From NCBI GenBank assembly GCA_002077065.1, contig NAJO01000026.1, positions 674,522-738,521 of the forward strand: DNA of 64,000 nucleotides, in the 5' to 3' direction. How positions within the stretch are numbered: position 1 is the stretch's first letter; each line of letters opens with the position of its first letter. Shown in pieces: positions 1 to 10,622 of the stretch. The stretch comes from Cryoendolithus antarcticus. Taxonomy: Eukaryota; Ascomycota; Dothideomycetes; Cladosporiales; Cladosporiaceae. The translations under genes and the position numbers were made by a program. Under the pieces are notes generated by a model. The model was not told the origin of the DNA, did no database searches, and was given only the letters and a program-made list of their open reading frames with translations.

Positions 1-358
1 ATCCATCCAACGGCCTCTTCACTACACGGTCTGTGTGGTCTTGGCGGCCGGACGAAAAGCCTGTCACGTCCGGGTCTATGCCATTTCATTGCATAGTTCA
101 TGATCAGGATAACCTTAGCACCGTTCGTAGAGACACTCCAAATGGGCCCAGCCCCGCAATGACGGCACTTTGGCGGAGTTAGGGAATAAGAAGTTGAGCA
201 GGCGCGTATTCGTTCACCAGCACTCAAGTTTCTCAAAGCGAACCAGCTACATTCCTCTTTCTTCATTAATTTCTTACTCTACTTCAACTCTCTCATTCGC
301 CTCGACAGCGTCAAACCCGACACTCGGTCGAAAAGTTATCGAATCCAATCTCGCGATC
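1..358. other. Upstream region of the aldo-keto reductase gene
   Basis: No gene is supported here. From about 250 the sequence is rich in C and T runs up to the start codon at 359, as in many fungal 5' leaders. The frame is open upstream to 170, but the residues between 170 and 358 do not resemble the aldo-keto reductase family, so I treat them as untranslated leader. Confidence 0.5.
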
Positions 359-1505
359 ATGTCAGGTGCCAAACTCGCTCAAGCCAAGCTAGGCAAGAAT
401 GGACCTCTCGTCGACCGCCTAGGCTATGGCACAATGGGTCTTGTGAGCCTCACCACGCCTCACGCCGTCCTCGCAGCTCGCTAACGTAGCCCAGTCTGCC
501 TTCTACGGCAAGCCCAAGCCCGACAACGAGCGTTTCGCGTTCCTCGATAAGCTCTACGCCACGGGTAGCACTTTCTGGGATACTGCAGACATGTACATGG
601 ACTCCGAGGATCTGCTAGGTAATTGGTTCAAGCAGAACCCAGGCGCTAGGGAGAAGCTCTTCCTCGCTACCAAGTTCGCCAATAAGATGGATGCCGATGG
701 CAACCGATCCGTGGACTCGAGCCCAGAATACTGCAAGCAGGCTTGCGATAAGAGCTTGAAGAGACTTGGGGTGAAACAAATCGATCTCTACTATGCGCAT
801 CGCCTTGATGGCAAGACACCGGTTGAGAAGACTGCGGAGGCATTGGGGCAGCTGAAGAAGGAGGGGAAGGTCAAGTATATTGGCTTGTCGGAGTGCAGCG
901 CTGAGTCGCTCCGCCGGGCGTGCAAGGTCGAGCACATCGATGCCATTCAGATGGAGTGAGTTCATCCCCTCGCCCTGAGCAGAGTAGAAAGAGGCAAGAG
1001 CAGACACTAACGATCGAAAAGATACTCTCCTTTCTCCCTCGACATCGAGTCAGACCAGATCGGCGTGCTCAAGGCCGCTCGCGAACTTGGTGTAGCAATC
1101 GTCTGTTACTCGCCCATCGGCCGCGGTATGCTCGGGGGCACCATCCGCAGCCCCGACGACTTCGAGGATGGTGACTTCCGGAAATTCGCCCCTCGCTTTT
1201 CGAAAGAGAATTTCCCCAAGAACATCAAGCTCGTCGACCACATCACGAAAATCGCGAAGAAGAAGAACTGCACTGCCAGTCAGCTCACTCTTGCATGGAT
1301 CCTGGCGCAGGGTGATGACTTCTTCCCCATTCCAGGGACGACTAGTTTGGAGAGGCTGGATGAGAATCTGGGGTCATTGAAGGTTGAGCTGACGAAGGAG
1401 GAGGAGCAGGAGATCAGGAAGGCTTGTGAGGATGCTGAGCCCGCTGGTGGGAGGTATCCTGAGGGCTTTGCGAAGGCGCTATTTGCGGACACGCCGGCGT
1501 TGTAG
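359..1505 (+). CDS. Aldo-keto reductase, pyridoxal reductase-like
   Basis: Exons 359-442, 495-955 and 1022-1505 join in frame to give about 342 residues; the introns are 52 and 66 nt, with GTGAGC and GTGAGT donors. The product is a cytosolic NADPH-dependent aldo-keto reductase (TIM barrel). It carries the catalytic Asp and Tyr in FWDTADMY, the Lys in FLATKFA and the His in YYAHRLDG, and later SPIGRGMLGG and the cofactor-binding IPGTTSLERL. Length and motifs fit the group that includes fission yeast Plr1 (pyridoxal to pyridoxine) and other YakC-like enzymes; the true substrate cannot be read from sequence. The start at 359 is chosen because MSGAKLAQAKLGKNGP begins where the family does. Family membership is firm, substrate is inference. 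Confidence 0.9.
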
Positions 1506-1911
1506 GAGCTAGGCTGAAGGACATGATCTTGTAGCCGTTGCAGTTCTGCGAGCGCGTTATCGCGCAAGCGATAACAGCCTGGGTGCACACTGAGCAGTTA
1601 TGCAGTCTGCCCCTCGCGAGACTGAGTTCCTGCATTCCATGGGGCTTCTCCACGCGTCAGCCATGATTCAAAGCAAGGTGATGATCAGCCAAAGCCAATT
1701 TGTCCATCAAACGTGAAATGGCGGCCAGTCTGAATGCCGCAATAGCCGACCTGGTTCTGCTCGGTGCATCTTTCTACCGATGCGCGCTATCCTACATACG
1801 CCGACAGTGGCGGCAACAAACATTGGGCAAGACGCATGAATGTTAGTCTCCAGATCGCATTGGGTCATCAGGAATCAACGCTGGCGTTTGACATCGTTTC
1901 GATAGGTCAGC
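1506..1911. other. Intergenic, 406 bp
   Basis: Lies between the reductase stop and the start of the cytochrome b5/FMN dehydrogenase, both on the plus strand. It must hold the 3' end of the first gene and the promoter of the second. I see no further coding sequence or repeat. Confidence 0.5.
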
Positions 1912-3493
1912 ATGGCGGATTCAAGACTTGTCAGCGTCGAAGAGATTGAGAAGCACAACACCATTGAAGACTGCTGGCTAGTCATCAATGATGAAGTATG
2001 GGACCTGTCTGCGTTTGCACCAGACCACCCAGGAGGTGGTGAAAGTAAGTCGTCAGGTAGTCCAAGTAGCATAGGACACTGACGGGACGCAGTAATCTAT
2101 AAACACGCAGGCCGCGACGCCTCAACCTCCTATAATGGCATCCACGCCCAATCCGTCTTGTCGTCCAATCTCGACCCTTCAAAATTCATAGGTACACTAG
2201 ACAAGCGATCTGTCACAGACGAGTGGAGCAAACCACCTCCATCGACAACTCCCGAGCTCAAGCTCCACGAGAAGCCACCACTTGAGACGATCATCAACTC
2301 CCAAGATTTCGAAGATGTCGCTCAACGGACCGTCACGAAGAAAACATGGGCCTTCTACTCATCAGCAGACACCGATTGCTTGACGCGAGACAGAAATCGA
2401 GAGTTCTTTGGGCGGATGTGGTTCCGACCTCGATTACTGCGGGATGTGAAGAAGGTTAACACTTCAACGACGATTCTCGGCCACGCAGCTGGAGCGCCGT
2501 TCTTCGTCTCACCAGCTGCGATGGCGAAACTTGTGCATCCAGATGGCGAGAGAGCCATGGCCCGGGGCTGTGTGCCGAATCGCATTCCGCAGGGCATATC
2601 GTCGAACGCATCCTTCCCGATAGAGGAGATCGTCAGTGCTGTACCGAAGGATAAGAATCATCCGTTCTTCTTCCAACTGTACGTCAACAAAGACCGGAGT
2701 AAGTCGGAAGCACTGCTCAAGCACGTCCGGGCCTTGGGTGTAGACGTCTGTTTTGCTACCATCGATGCGCCGCAAGCGGGGAAGCGGGAGGCAGACGAGC
2801 GCGTCAAGGCTGATGAGGGTGTCGCTGCGCCGATGTCCGGAGCGAAAGCTTCGAATGATAAGAAGGGCGGTGGTATGGGCAGACTGATGGGAGGATACAT
2901 CGACCCATCGTTCGTCTGGGCCGACATGACTTGGCTTCGGAAACACTGGCCAGGCAAGATCGTCGTGAAGGGTGTACAGAGCTGGCAGGACGCGAAGATG
3001 GCTACTGATCTCGGCATACACGTGCTTCTATCCAATCATGGAGGACGAAACCTAGATACGTGAGTCTCTCGATGGTGCGGCCGCACGACCATGAGGTGTA
3101 TTGACGTATCGCAGATCACCTCCAGCCATTATGACGCTCCTAGAGTGCCAGATGAATTGTCCCGAGATCTTCTCCCAGATCGAAGTCCTGGTGGACGGCG
3201 GCATCCGTCGCGGCTCAGACATTCTCAAGTGTCTCTGTCTAGGGGCAACGGCTGTTGGTCTTGGTCGCCCATTTCTGTATGCTACTAACTATGGCCAAGA
3301 AGGCGTTGAACACCTTATCGAGATACTGAAATCGGAGCTGGAGACTGCCATGGCGCTTGTGGGTGTGACGAGTATCGATCAGTGCCAGCCTGGTCTTGTA
3401 AGTACCCTGGACGTTGATCACCTGGTGAGCCGGGGGGGAGGACATCCGTATGCAGTCGCAAAGGGACCTCCGATCGCGAGAGCTAAGCTGTGA
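1912..3493 (+). CDS. Cytochrome b5 / FMN-dependent alpha-hydroxyacid dehydrogenase (L-lactate dehydrogenase, cytochrome b2 type)
   Basis: Exons 1912-2044, 2093-3059 and 3115-3493 keep frame and give about 492 residues. An N-terminal cytochrome b5 domain (residues about 5-80) shows the haem ligand His in DHPGG and a second candidate in YKHAGRDA. The FMN-binding TIM barrel follows, with FFFQLYVNKDR, TIDAPQAGKREADERV, the catalytic His in LLSNHGGRNLDTSPP, and DGGIRRGSDILK plus GLGRPFLYA for the phosphate of FMN. This is the domain order of flavocytochrome b2, which oxidises L-lactate and passes electrons to cytochrome c. Unlike yeast Cyb2 the protein starts directly at the b5 domain with no presequence, so a cytosolic site and another hydroxyacid substrate are possible. 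The first intron (48 nt) falls just after HPGGGE in the b5 domain. Confidence 0.9.
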
Positions 3494-3753
3494 TGCATGT
3501 CTGTAAAGTAACGCTGTATATATCTGAAGCAGTCAAGCGGCATCTCCGCTGTTCGCAGCCTTAGCCACGGCACTGGTTTCTGTTAATAGCTGGCAAGATT
3601 GCTGCACCAGATCGAGACACTGTTGACATGCACGGACACCTGAGTAAAAGACTCGCAAGGATGAAACGAAAGCGACTTGGAATCGCCGGCGTGATGATTA
3701 GCAGCACAAGTGCTTTGGACAGTTCGAATGAGGGACTTCGATGGTATATGCCC

Positions 3754-5638
3754 TCACTTGATGCCCGCTAGTCCGATGATTGCTCTGAGGCCCCCGAGGC
3801 TCTTCTTAGTAGGTTTAGCGCTCTTGTCAACTCCACGTGGCGAACTTGGCAACGCAAGATAAAGGTCGAAAAAGTGTCCATTACTAGGGAGGGCGCCAGT
3901 CCGTTTGATAAGCTTAGCTATTGCGGATGGATCGTTGGGGTCACTGGTGTGGAAGACATGACCAAGATCTGTCTCCTTCTCGGCTTCATTGGGCGTGCTG
4001 TGCAGATTGCGGAGTAGGGTGTCACGTAAAGCCAGTATTTGAGGCGCAGGATTGAGCTGCTAATGGAAGATCAGCGAGGTAACAGGCGCGAGTATGAGAG
4101 ATGGCCCAACGGCTTACCTCTGCATGTATCATATCGCTGTCGCAGTCTTGAAGTATACGGTCTGAAGTTGAGAGAGCGACGCGGAAGTTGAATGGGTTGC
4201 GTTCGTGTGAGAAGGCATTGGCCGAGGCCGTTGAGAAAGAGAGGACGACCAGCGCCAGGACATGGTTTGGCGCACAGTGTACAAGTGCGCCAGCACGCAC
4301 GATCTGAGGCATTGCATCCTCCGGCTGTAGCGGTACACGGAGTACCTTGGTATCTGTACTCCACAGGGCCTTCGGCCAAGCTGCGGCAATGCGAAACGAT
4401 GACGAACCGACCAGACGTATCTTCGGCTGGGGCATGATATCGGTCAGCAGTGATGTCGGACGATACCGCCATAGCACGATTGGCTGGATAGACATGCCCT
4501 GGATCGGCAGCACAATCAACCTCTCGTAGCGAAGTGGCGTCCAGCAGGGTTTTGCGCTAGGTGCGTGGTCATTTTCCTTCAATCGAAGTGCGATTGCCTG
4601 AAAAGCAGAGTCCTCATGACAGCAGTTCAGCATCGCAAACCGCTCACCTGTTGTCGATACGACATGACCAAGGCCATCGAACTCAATGCCTTGATTCGTC
4701 AGTCGGAATGCTGGATCGAAGCTTGACCATTGCCATCTAGTCATCCTTTGGCCAGTCTTCGCAAATCTTGCTGGACTATTTGCGAATAGCAAGTCTTTGG
4801 ACTGCAAGCTCTCACCCTGACTGCAATCCCACGCCAGAATGGAGTGATCCAATCTCTTCTGAATTATCTGCTCTTGAAGTCTAATGAATGCGTTCTCGCC
4901 TTCACCGTATAGCAATGGCATGTTGATGCCAAAAAGACCTAGGAGTGAGTACGCTCGGTCTTCGACTTTGCTTGTTTGCCGTCGCGAAGCCCAATACATC
5001 TTGCGGGCTGTGACGAATCGAGTGAGTGAGTTGCGGTCTTGCAAGGCCAATATGTCGATTCCTGTGATCTCCCACAGCGTTCTGACCAAATCAGTCTTGT
5101 CGCCTACGAACCCCCACCTTCCGCTCGTGACATCTGCAACCTTCGGTGCGCAGTAGAATCTGACATCCTTGGCCGCGAGAAGCTCCTGCAAGGTCCATCC
5201 ACGCGTGAACCACCGGCAGGCAGCGAAGGCCTTTGTCCATCTCGTTTGAGGAGCTTCGCCAGACTCAATCCTGAAAATGGAGGCCACATCGTACAGTACT
5301 GGACATTCCCAGCTAAGATCGGCTAGACAAACATAGCAGACGGAAGCGTCGTAGTACCACTGCCACATACTGTTGATAGCTTCTGCCAATTCGGTCAGAC
5401 TGTCCTTATTAATACAGCATGAATCGATCCAGGCGTAGTCACAGCCATCCTGTGCAGCCTGTGCACACGTCATCTTGACTTTGTACAAGCGGGCAGTGTC
5501 CATATCGCAGCCTTCTCGAAGCTCTGCGTAAGTCGCCTCCTCGTCGCCATTCCAGGTGTGCGACAAGATGGCGTAGCGCACATCACGGCTGTCATGAAAA
5601 TGCACGAGGGAAAGATCGCTGGTCTTTAGTAGCCACAT
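3754..5638 (-). CDS. HET-domain (heterokaryon incompatibility) protein
   Basis: Exon 1 runs 5638-4118 and exon 2 runs 4059-3754, giving about 608 residues. The HET domain is at the N-terminus: YAILSHTW, then YAWIDSCCINK, then WFTRGWTLQELLA, VEDRAYSLLGLFGI and LLYGEGENAFIRLQE, all hallmarks of the family. HET proteins of this type act in fungal non-self recognition and cell death, usually with a partner encoded elsewhere. The start at 5638 (MWLLKTSDLSL) is preferred over 5674 because HET proteins typically begin a few residues before the YAILSHTW strand. Exon 2 is inferred: a GTAAGC donor at 4117 and a TAGCAG acceptor near 4060 open 101 further codons in phase, ending at TGA 3754-3756. Without splicing the protein would stop at 4022 after a poor-looking tail. 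No NACHT, ankyrin or WD repeat is seen. Confidence 0.85.
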
Positions 5639-6169
5639 GATGAGTCGCAATAGACGTCCTCGTAGCACTGTCACCCCTTGCTCAATTCCGGGCTACTCTA
5701 CTGTCCGACCCAATGCTCAGCTGCGAAGGGCATTGCTCCTGGACGTAGGATTGTAGCATGACTACTAGAGTGGCAGGCGTGCTATACTGCATGCAAACGT
5801 TCCCGAAAGACTCCTGAAGAGAGGTCGAAGTATCAGACTGGATGTAGTGGTGGCTTGCGCCAGCATGAGGTCGTGTGGTCCCTCTTCAGTGGAAACGGGG
5901 AATGCATACATTGCTCCAGCCACACGGTTCAGCCCAGACGACGATCGATTGACTGTTATGGTGGGGTATTCACGCCATCTCACATTGGCGTATATCAACA
6001 TCGAATCGACAGCAAAGTTGATTGTGTTATATACCGCCATGCCAAAATCAGGCAGTCGTACATGACTCAGCAGATTTCATGAGCTGAGCAAGATACAGTT
6101 CATTTCCATTGGCAGAGAAGTAGAGCGTCTAACTTTTATTTATTGCGTGCATAGACATGGGTTGATGTT
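5639..6169. other. Intergenic, about 530 bp
   Basis: Holds the promoter of the HET gene and the 3' end of the RNase T2 gene, both on the minus strand. A 91-codon minus-strand frame at 5765-6040 has no recognisable family features and I do not call it. Confidence 0.5.
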
Positions 6170-8360
6170 CTAACACCTCGGCACCCACGACAGAGTGACA
6201 TCAACTGCCATCGCATCGCCTGCAAAGAGTGTGCCCTGCGTCTGCCCTGATGGCGTCGTCGCGGCGCTAAAGTAGCTGGAGTCTCCGTACTGCAAGAGAC
6301 TGCCATTGCTGTAGAATTGCGCTCCAGTCGTGATGGAAGCGTCGCAAAGGAGCGAGTTGTCCGCCTGGATACCGCAGAGACCCTTGCTGGTTGTAAGTGT
6401 GAAGGGACCTTGGCCTGTGGTGGAGGAAGAGGTGTATGTGGCAGGAGTGCCAGCGGTGTTGTACTGTGAGCGATGTCAGCATGTACCCTATTTGTTCTGG
6501 TGGGACGAGTGGTGTGGAAGCGACTTACCCATTTGCCAGCGGAGATCAGGAATCCTTGCTGGGCCCCTGCACTGTTGTACACGTAGACATAGCCCTTGCC
6601 AGCGAACGGTGTGGCGGTAGCGGTGCTGCACGCCGTGGCGGTCGCCCCTGCTGTGGACGTCTTGGTCGAAGTACTACCAATTCGTCAGCTTTGTAACCGA
6701 CTGTTGATATAAGCGACACTTACGGTGGTACATAGCCCTTGGGGTAGTAGTAGAAAGGTGCTGTGCAGCTCGAGGATCCAAATTGTGTAGGCTGGAGGTT
6801 ACCCTCTTGAACGCTGCCTTGCACTGTGAGGATCAAGTGTGTCAGAACGTGTCAAGCTTTAGACCTTCGGAGCATCCTGATCTTACCGTAAAAGTAATAC
6901 CAGAGCTCATCGATCTGTCCACCGGAGCAGCCAAGATAGATCTGGTTGCCCCCATGATGAGGCGAGAGGGCATCCTGGAATTGCTGAGGTGTGTACTTGA
7001 CCGTAGTGCTAGGCAGAATACCCGCAGCAGCGAGCCAGTCATAGCTGGGCAACTCCTGGAACAGGCTCTCGGTACGCTCAAAGAAGTCAACAACCTCCGC
7101 ACCGGGGCTGTAATTAGGGTAGCATGGCGGGTCGAACGTGGACATGCACGTGCCGTGCTTGCCGAACTCATGCTCCCAGAAGGACTCTGCCGAGCCGCTA
7201 TTCGAAGCCCAGTAGGTAAGAGCGTAGTCAACAAGATCTTGGCGGCCAAAACTCTGCAGGATCTGAGTGAGGTTGGTGTACTCGCGTGCCGGGTCGCAGA
7301 ACTGCTGGTATGTGCCATCACAGTTATCTGGCCAGAGCCCGTGGATAGTCCAGCTATTGTTGGGTCCTGTAGCAGGCGATACGTCCCTGCAAGATGTCAG
7401 CTATGATATCTTGCGCTCTCACAAATGGGTTGTAAGTGCTTGTGCTAGGATCAACCGCACTGCCAATGTATGTTCAGCCTCACTGGCCATGGAGGATTCG
7501 ACTTACCAAAATTGAGTCTGCAGGATTAATCCACCGGGGGACTCAAAGCAGCAAGTATCAGCGATGGCAGTTGTGTTCTGGCACGAGTAGGGAAGCCCGA
7601 CCGGGCAGTTGAAGGCGTCGCCACCAGTCGGGGTCGCAGCGCTAGTAGACGACGTCGTACTGGACGAGGTGATCACGACCGGAGAGCTCGTCGTGGTCGG
7701 AACAGCGCTTGAAGTTGTCGAGGGCACATCAGGAGTGCTAGATGTGGTAGTTATAGGAGTCACGCTGCTCGAGGTGGATGAGGTAGTAGTGGCCGTTGTT
7801 GGGGCAGCACTCGACGAGCTTGTAGTCGTGCTCGTCGTCGGAACAGCACCAGACGAGCTTGAAGTGGTCGTCGTCGGAACAACACTCGTAGAGCTTGTAG
7901 TACTGGGGGTGACGGGAGTAGCACTAGACGTTGTTGTTGTCGAGGCGAGAATCGAGGTACTGGTTGTAAGGACTGTGCTCGAGGTTGACGAGGTCGTTGC
8001 GGGCGCACTGGAGGTACTTGATGAGGTTGTGGTAGGAATGCTGGAGGTTGCCGACGGGACAGTCAAAGTCGAGCTGTTCGGCAGAACTATGCTTGTTGAC
8101 GTTCCAACCGAGATCGTGGATGGCGCGGTAGAGGAAACACTGATAGACGAGCTCTTCAAGGTAGAAGTGCTCAATGTTGAACTCTTGGTGGTGCTGATGG
8201 AAGTGCTGCGAGAGCTACTCTTGGAAGTGCTAGTCGAAGTCACCGTGATCGTTGTTTTCGTCTTGCATAGCTTTGTAAGTGGATTGTTGATGTCAAACAC
8301 CAGCAAAATGCCGGAGATGACACAAGTCACCTCCTTGACGATGACGCCGACGGCAGGCAT
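6170..8360 (-). CDS. RNY1: RNase T2 family ribonuclease with Ser/Thr-rich stalk
   Basis: Five exons (8360-7507, 7386-6887, 6823-6724, 6673-6529, 6463-6170) keep phase through four introns of 120, 63, 50 and 65 nt and give about 630 residues. RNase T2 enzymes cleave RNA through a 2',3'-cyclic phosphate and act in the vacuole or outside the cell. Both catalytic segments are intact: SWTIHGLWPDNC (CAS I) and ESFWEHEFGKHGTC (CAS II), with cysteines such as DTCCFESPGG and YLGCSGG. A C-terminal module after about residue 470 (YVYVYNSAGAQQGF onward) matches the extension of yeast Rny1-type enzymes. The oddity is the N-terminus: a hydrophobic stretch (VTCVISGILLVF) followed by about 200 Ser/Thr-dominated residues before the catalytic domain. 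That stalk is likely O-mannosylated. The first exon's N-terminal 30 residues are a poor signal peptide, so an upstream exon could be missing. Confidence 0.9.
7660..8260 (-). repeat. Low-complexity Ser/Thr coding tract
   Basis: This is the part of the RNase T2 exon 1 that encodes runs of Ser, Thr, Ala, Pro and Val. The DNA is an imperfect repeat of TCC/ACT/GTC-type codons. Because it lacks A and T at key positions it is also open on the plus strand for 308 codons (Val/Glu/Leu-rich), which is an artefact. Confidence 0.7.
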
Positions 8361-9207
8361 TTTTCTTTCGAAGGGGAATATTGGAATAGACGAAAACGAG
8401 CATGGACTAGAGGATGCAACCTTGCTTTCTCATACCAACTCCAAAGACCTACGATCACACAACATGAGCCGCATGGGTCTCTGCAGCACGTGGGACCCAA
8501 CGAGACGGTATCAGAGCCTGCGCAGATCGGAGTAGGCCGCATTGATGTGCTTCTAGAAGTGGCGTTTCTTCCTTCTTTGGCAGATCAACTCACTAGCAAT
8601 GCAGTCGATGGCCCTAGAGATGTATAGTTCAGCCGCTATGTGTAGGTACCTGGCCCGCATTCAAGGCCTTGGACTGAAAGCTTTGCACTGTGCTACAGCG
8701 ATATTACGGGTTCTTCGAAGTGCCCCAGGATAGACACAACACCCACAGACCATTGTGACATCTAGGTCTCCGCCGTTGGTTGCTTGAGCCTCGAGGGAAA
8801 GCATTCCCACTGCAGTCGCCGCGGTCTCGTCTGCCCAGCTTCGTTGGAAGCATACTCCATAGAGTTGACCTGCAGTAGTGGCAAGTCAATTAGCCTGCCC
8901 GAAGCGGACGCATCACCGGGAGCATGCGCAGATGGTTGGACAAGGAAGGGCAGCTATCGTGGCAAAACAAGTCGGTCGTGCCGCTGCCAAGATCGATCAC
9001 GGGAGATCTGCCGGATGAAGTGTGGAAGTGCAAGACGGAGGATCCGTTGGACGGCCTCTCTCGTCGCTCAATGACTCGTTTGCAGATGACTAAGCCCATC
9101 CAGACCCCTTCTTGCCCCTCCCGGCTGCACGTATGAGCTCACCATCAACATATGGCCCGAGACTGGAGCAATGAGACAATGCATGGGACTGAGCCATTGA
9201 GTGTGCG
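8361..9207. other. Divergent intergenic region, 847 bp
   Basis: Separates the start codons of RNase T2 (minus) and the TatD nuclease (plus), so it contains both promoters. Open frames here (for example 8784-9074) are short, overlap on both strands and resemble nothing. Confidence 0.5.
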
Positions 9208-10429
9208 TTGATGAAGCGTCTCCCGGCAAGGACCCTCATCTCTGCCTTCCGATACCCTACCCCAGCTCACCACTCTGTCTTTGCCACCCCCAGGATGGAG
9301 TCGAGCGTCCCCGATCCCCTCACGGCAGGTCTCAGCGCCGTGCCCGTGCCCAGTGCTCCAGACAGGCCCTCCTTGAGATACGCAGATGTCAGTTACTCTT
9401 TTCCTCCCGACCCTTCTAAAACATATTCTGACCCACTGTAGCCAGATCGGCATCAACCTCTCGGATCCCATCTTCCGAGGCCTCCATGACAATCACCGTC
9501 GCCATGAAGACGATCTACAGCACGTCGTCCATCGTGCCCTGGAGACTGGTGTGCGCAAGATGATGATCACAGGCTCTGATCTGGAGCAGTCGAAAGCAGC
9601 TATCGCTCTTGCTAGAGAGTATCCTGGCCTGTGCTACGCGACTGTAGGCGTGCATCCTTGCTCGGCGAAGCAGTTTGAGACGCATCCTGGTGGGGAATCA
9701 GATCTACTCAGGCAATTGAAAGATCTGGTTGTCAAGGGCAGAAGTGACGGGAACGTTACCGCCTTCGGCGAGATAGGACTGGACTACGATCGACTACACT
9801 ACTGCGACAAGGAGACGCAATTACGAACATTCGAGCAACAGCTTGAATTGGCCATAGAGCTGCAGATGCCCTTGTTCTTGCACTCGCGCGCAGCAGCCCA
9901 GGACTTCGGCGCGCTTCTGAGCGCGCGACTCGACAAGCTGCCGAAGCGCGGCCTCGTGCATTCATTCACGGGCACCATGGACGAAATGCAACATCTCGTC
10001 TCTCTTGGCTTCGATATCGGTATCAATGGCTGCTCGATGAAGACCGAGGAGAATGTCGCAGTGGTGAAAAAAGTTCCACTGGAGCGATTGCAGATCGAGA
10101 CTGATGGGCCTTGGTGTGAGATGCGGCCGAGCCACGCGAGTGCGAAGTACCTTATTGATGCGCCCAAGCTGCCAAAGGCGGTCAAGAAGGAGAAGTGGAG
10201 TTCGGAGTGCATGGTGAAGGGAAGGAATGAGCCGTGTGCGATATCGCAGGTGGCGCATGCTGTGGCTGCGATCAAAGAGGTTAACGTAGAGGAAGTGTGC
10301 GAAGCGTGCGTAGAGCCTACGACGTCAGGTGATTCAGTTGACTGACTTTGATGCAGGGCGTGGCGCAATTCTCTACACATGTTTGGTCTTGGAGAGGAGT
10401 CGCCTTCGACGAACGGCAATCCGCATTGA
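9208..10429 (+). CDS. TatD-family metal-dependent nuclease (TATDN1-like)
   Basis: Exons 9208-9387, 9446-10305 and 10357-10429 join in frame to give about 370 residues. TatD nucleases are TIM-barrel 3'-5' exonucleases and endonucleases linked to DNA turnover in apoptosis and oxidative damage. Visible metal ligands and motifs are DIGINLSDP at the first strand, the Glu in FGEIGLDYDR, His in LFLHSRAA, His in LVHSFTG and the Asp in IETDGPWC. The third exon is needed for the normal end AAWRNSLHMFGLGEE; without it the frame stops 13 codons past the splice point. Two starts are possible: ATG 9208 adds a 29-residue basic leader without acidic residues that looks like a mitochondrial targeting sequence, and ATG 9295 gives a shorter form. 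The donor of intron 1 is the less common GTCAGT. Confidence 0.9.
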
Positions 10430-10622
10430 TGGACGTAATCTACCATACACAGATGAAACATGGATTGCTCGATGACCACAGCTAGGCCGATTCTCCTCCA
10501 CCGACTTGGAGATGCACCAGTTTCCAGACAGATGTCGAGCCAAGTCTATGTTTATATCCGTGATCACTAACTGTATACAAGAAGAGAGCCTGGCCGGGTC
10601 CACGCAACGCCAATCGCTGGCC

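Noticed and set aside
5765..6040. 91-codon minus-strand frame between HET and RNase T2
   Set aside because: No recognisable feature and a reverse-strand frame of similar size overlaps it.
7609..8535. 308-codon plus-strand open frame, Val/Glu/Leu-rich
   Set aside because: It is the antisense of the Ser/Thr-rich stalk of RNase T2; low-complexity codons leave the other strand open. No family resemblance.
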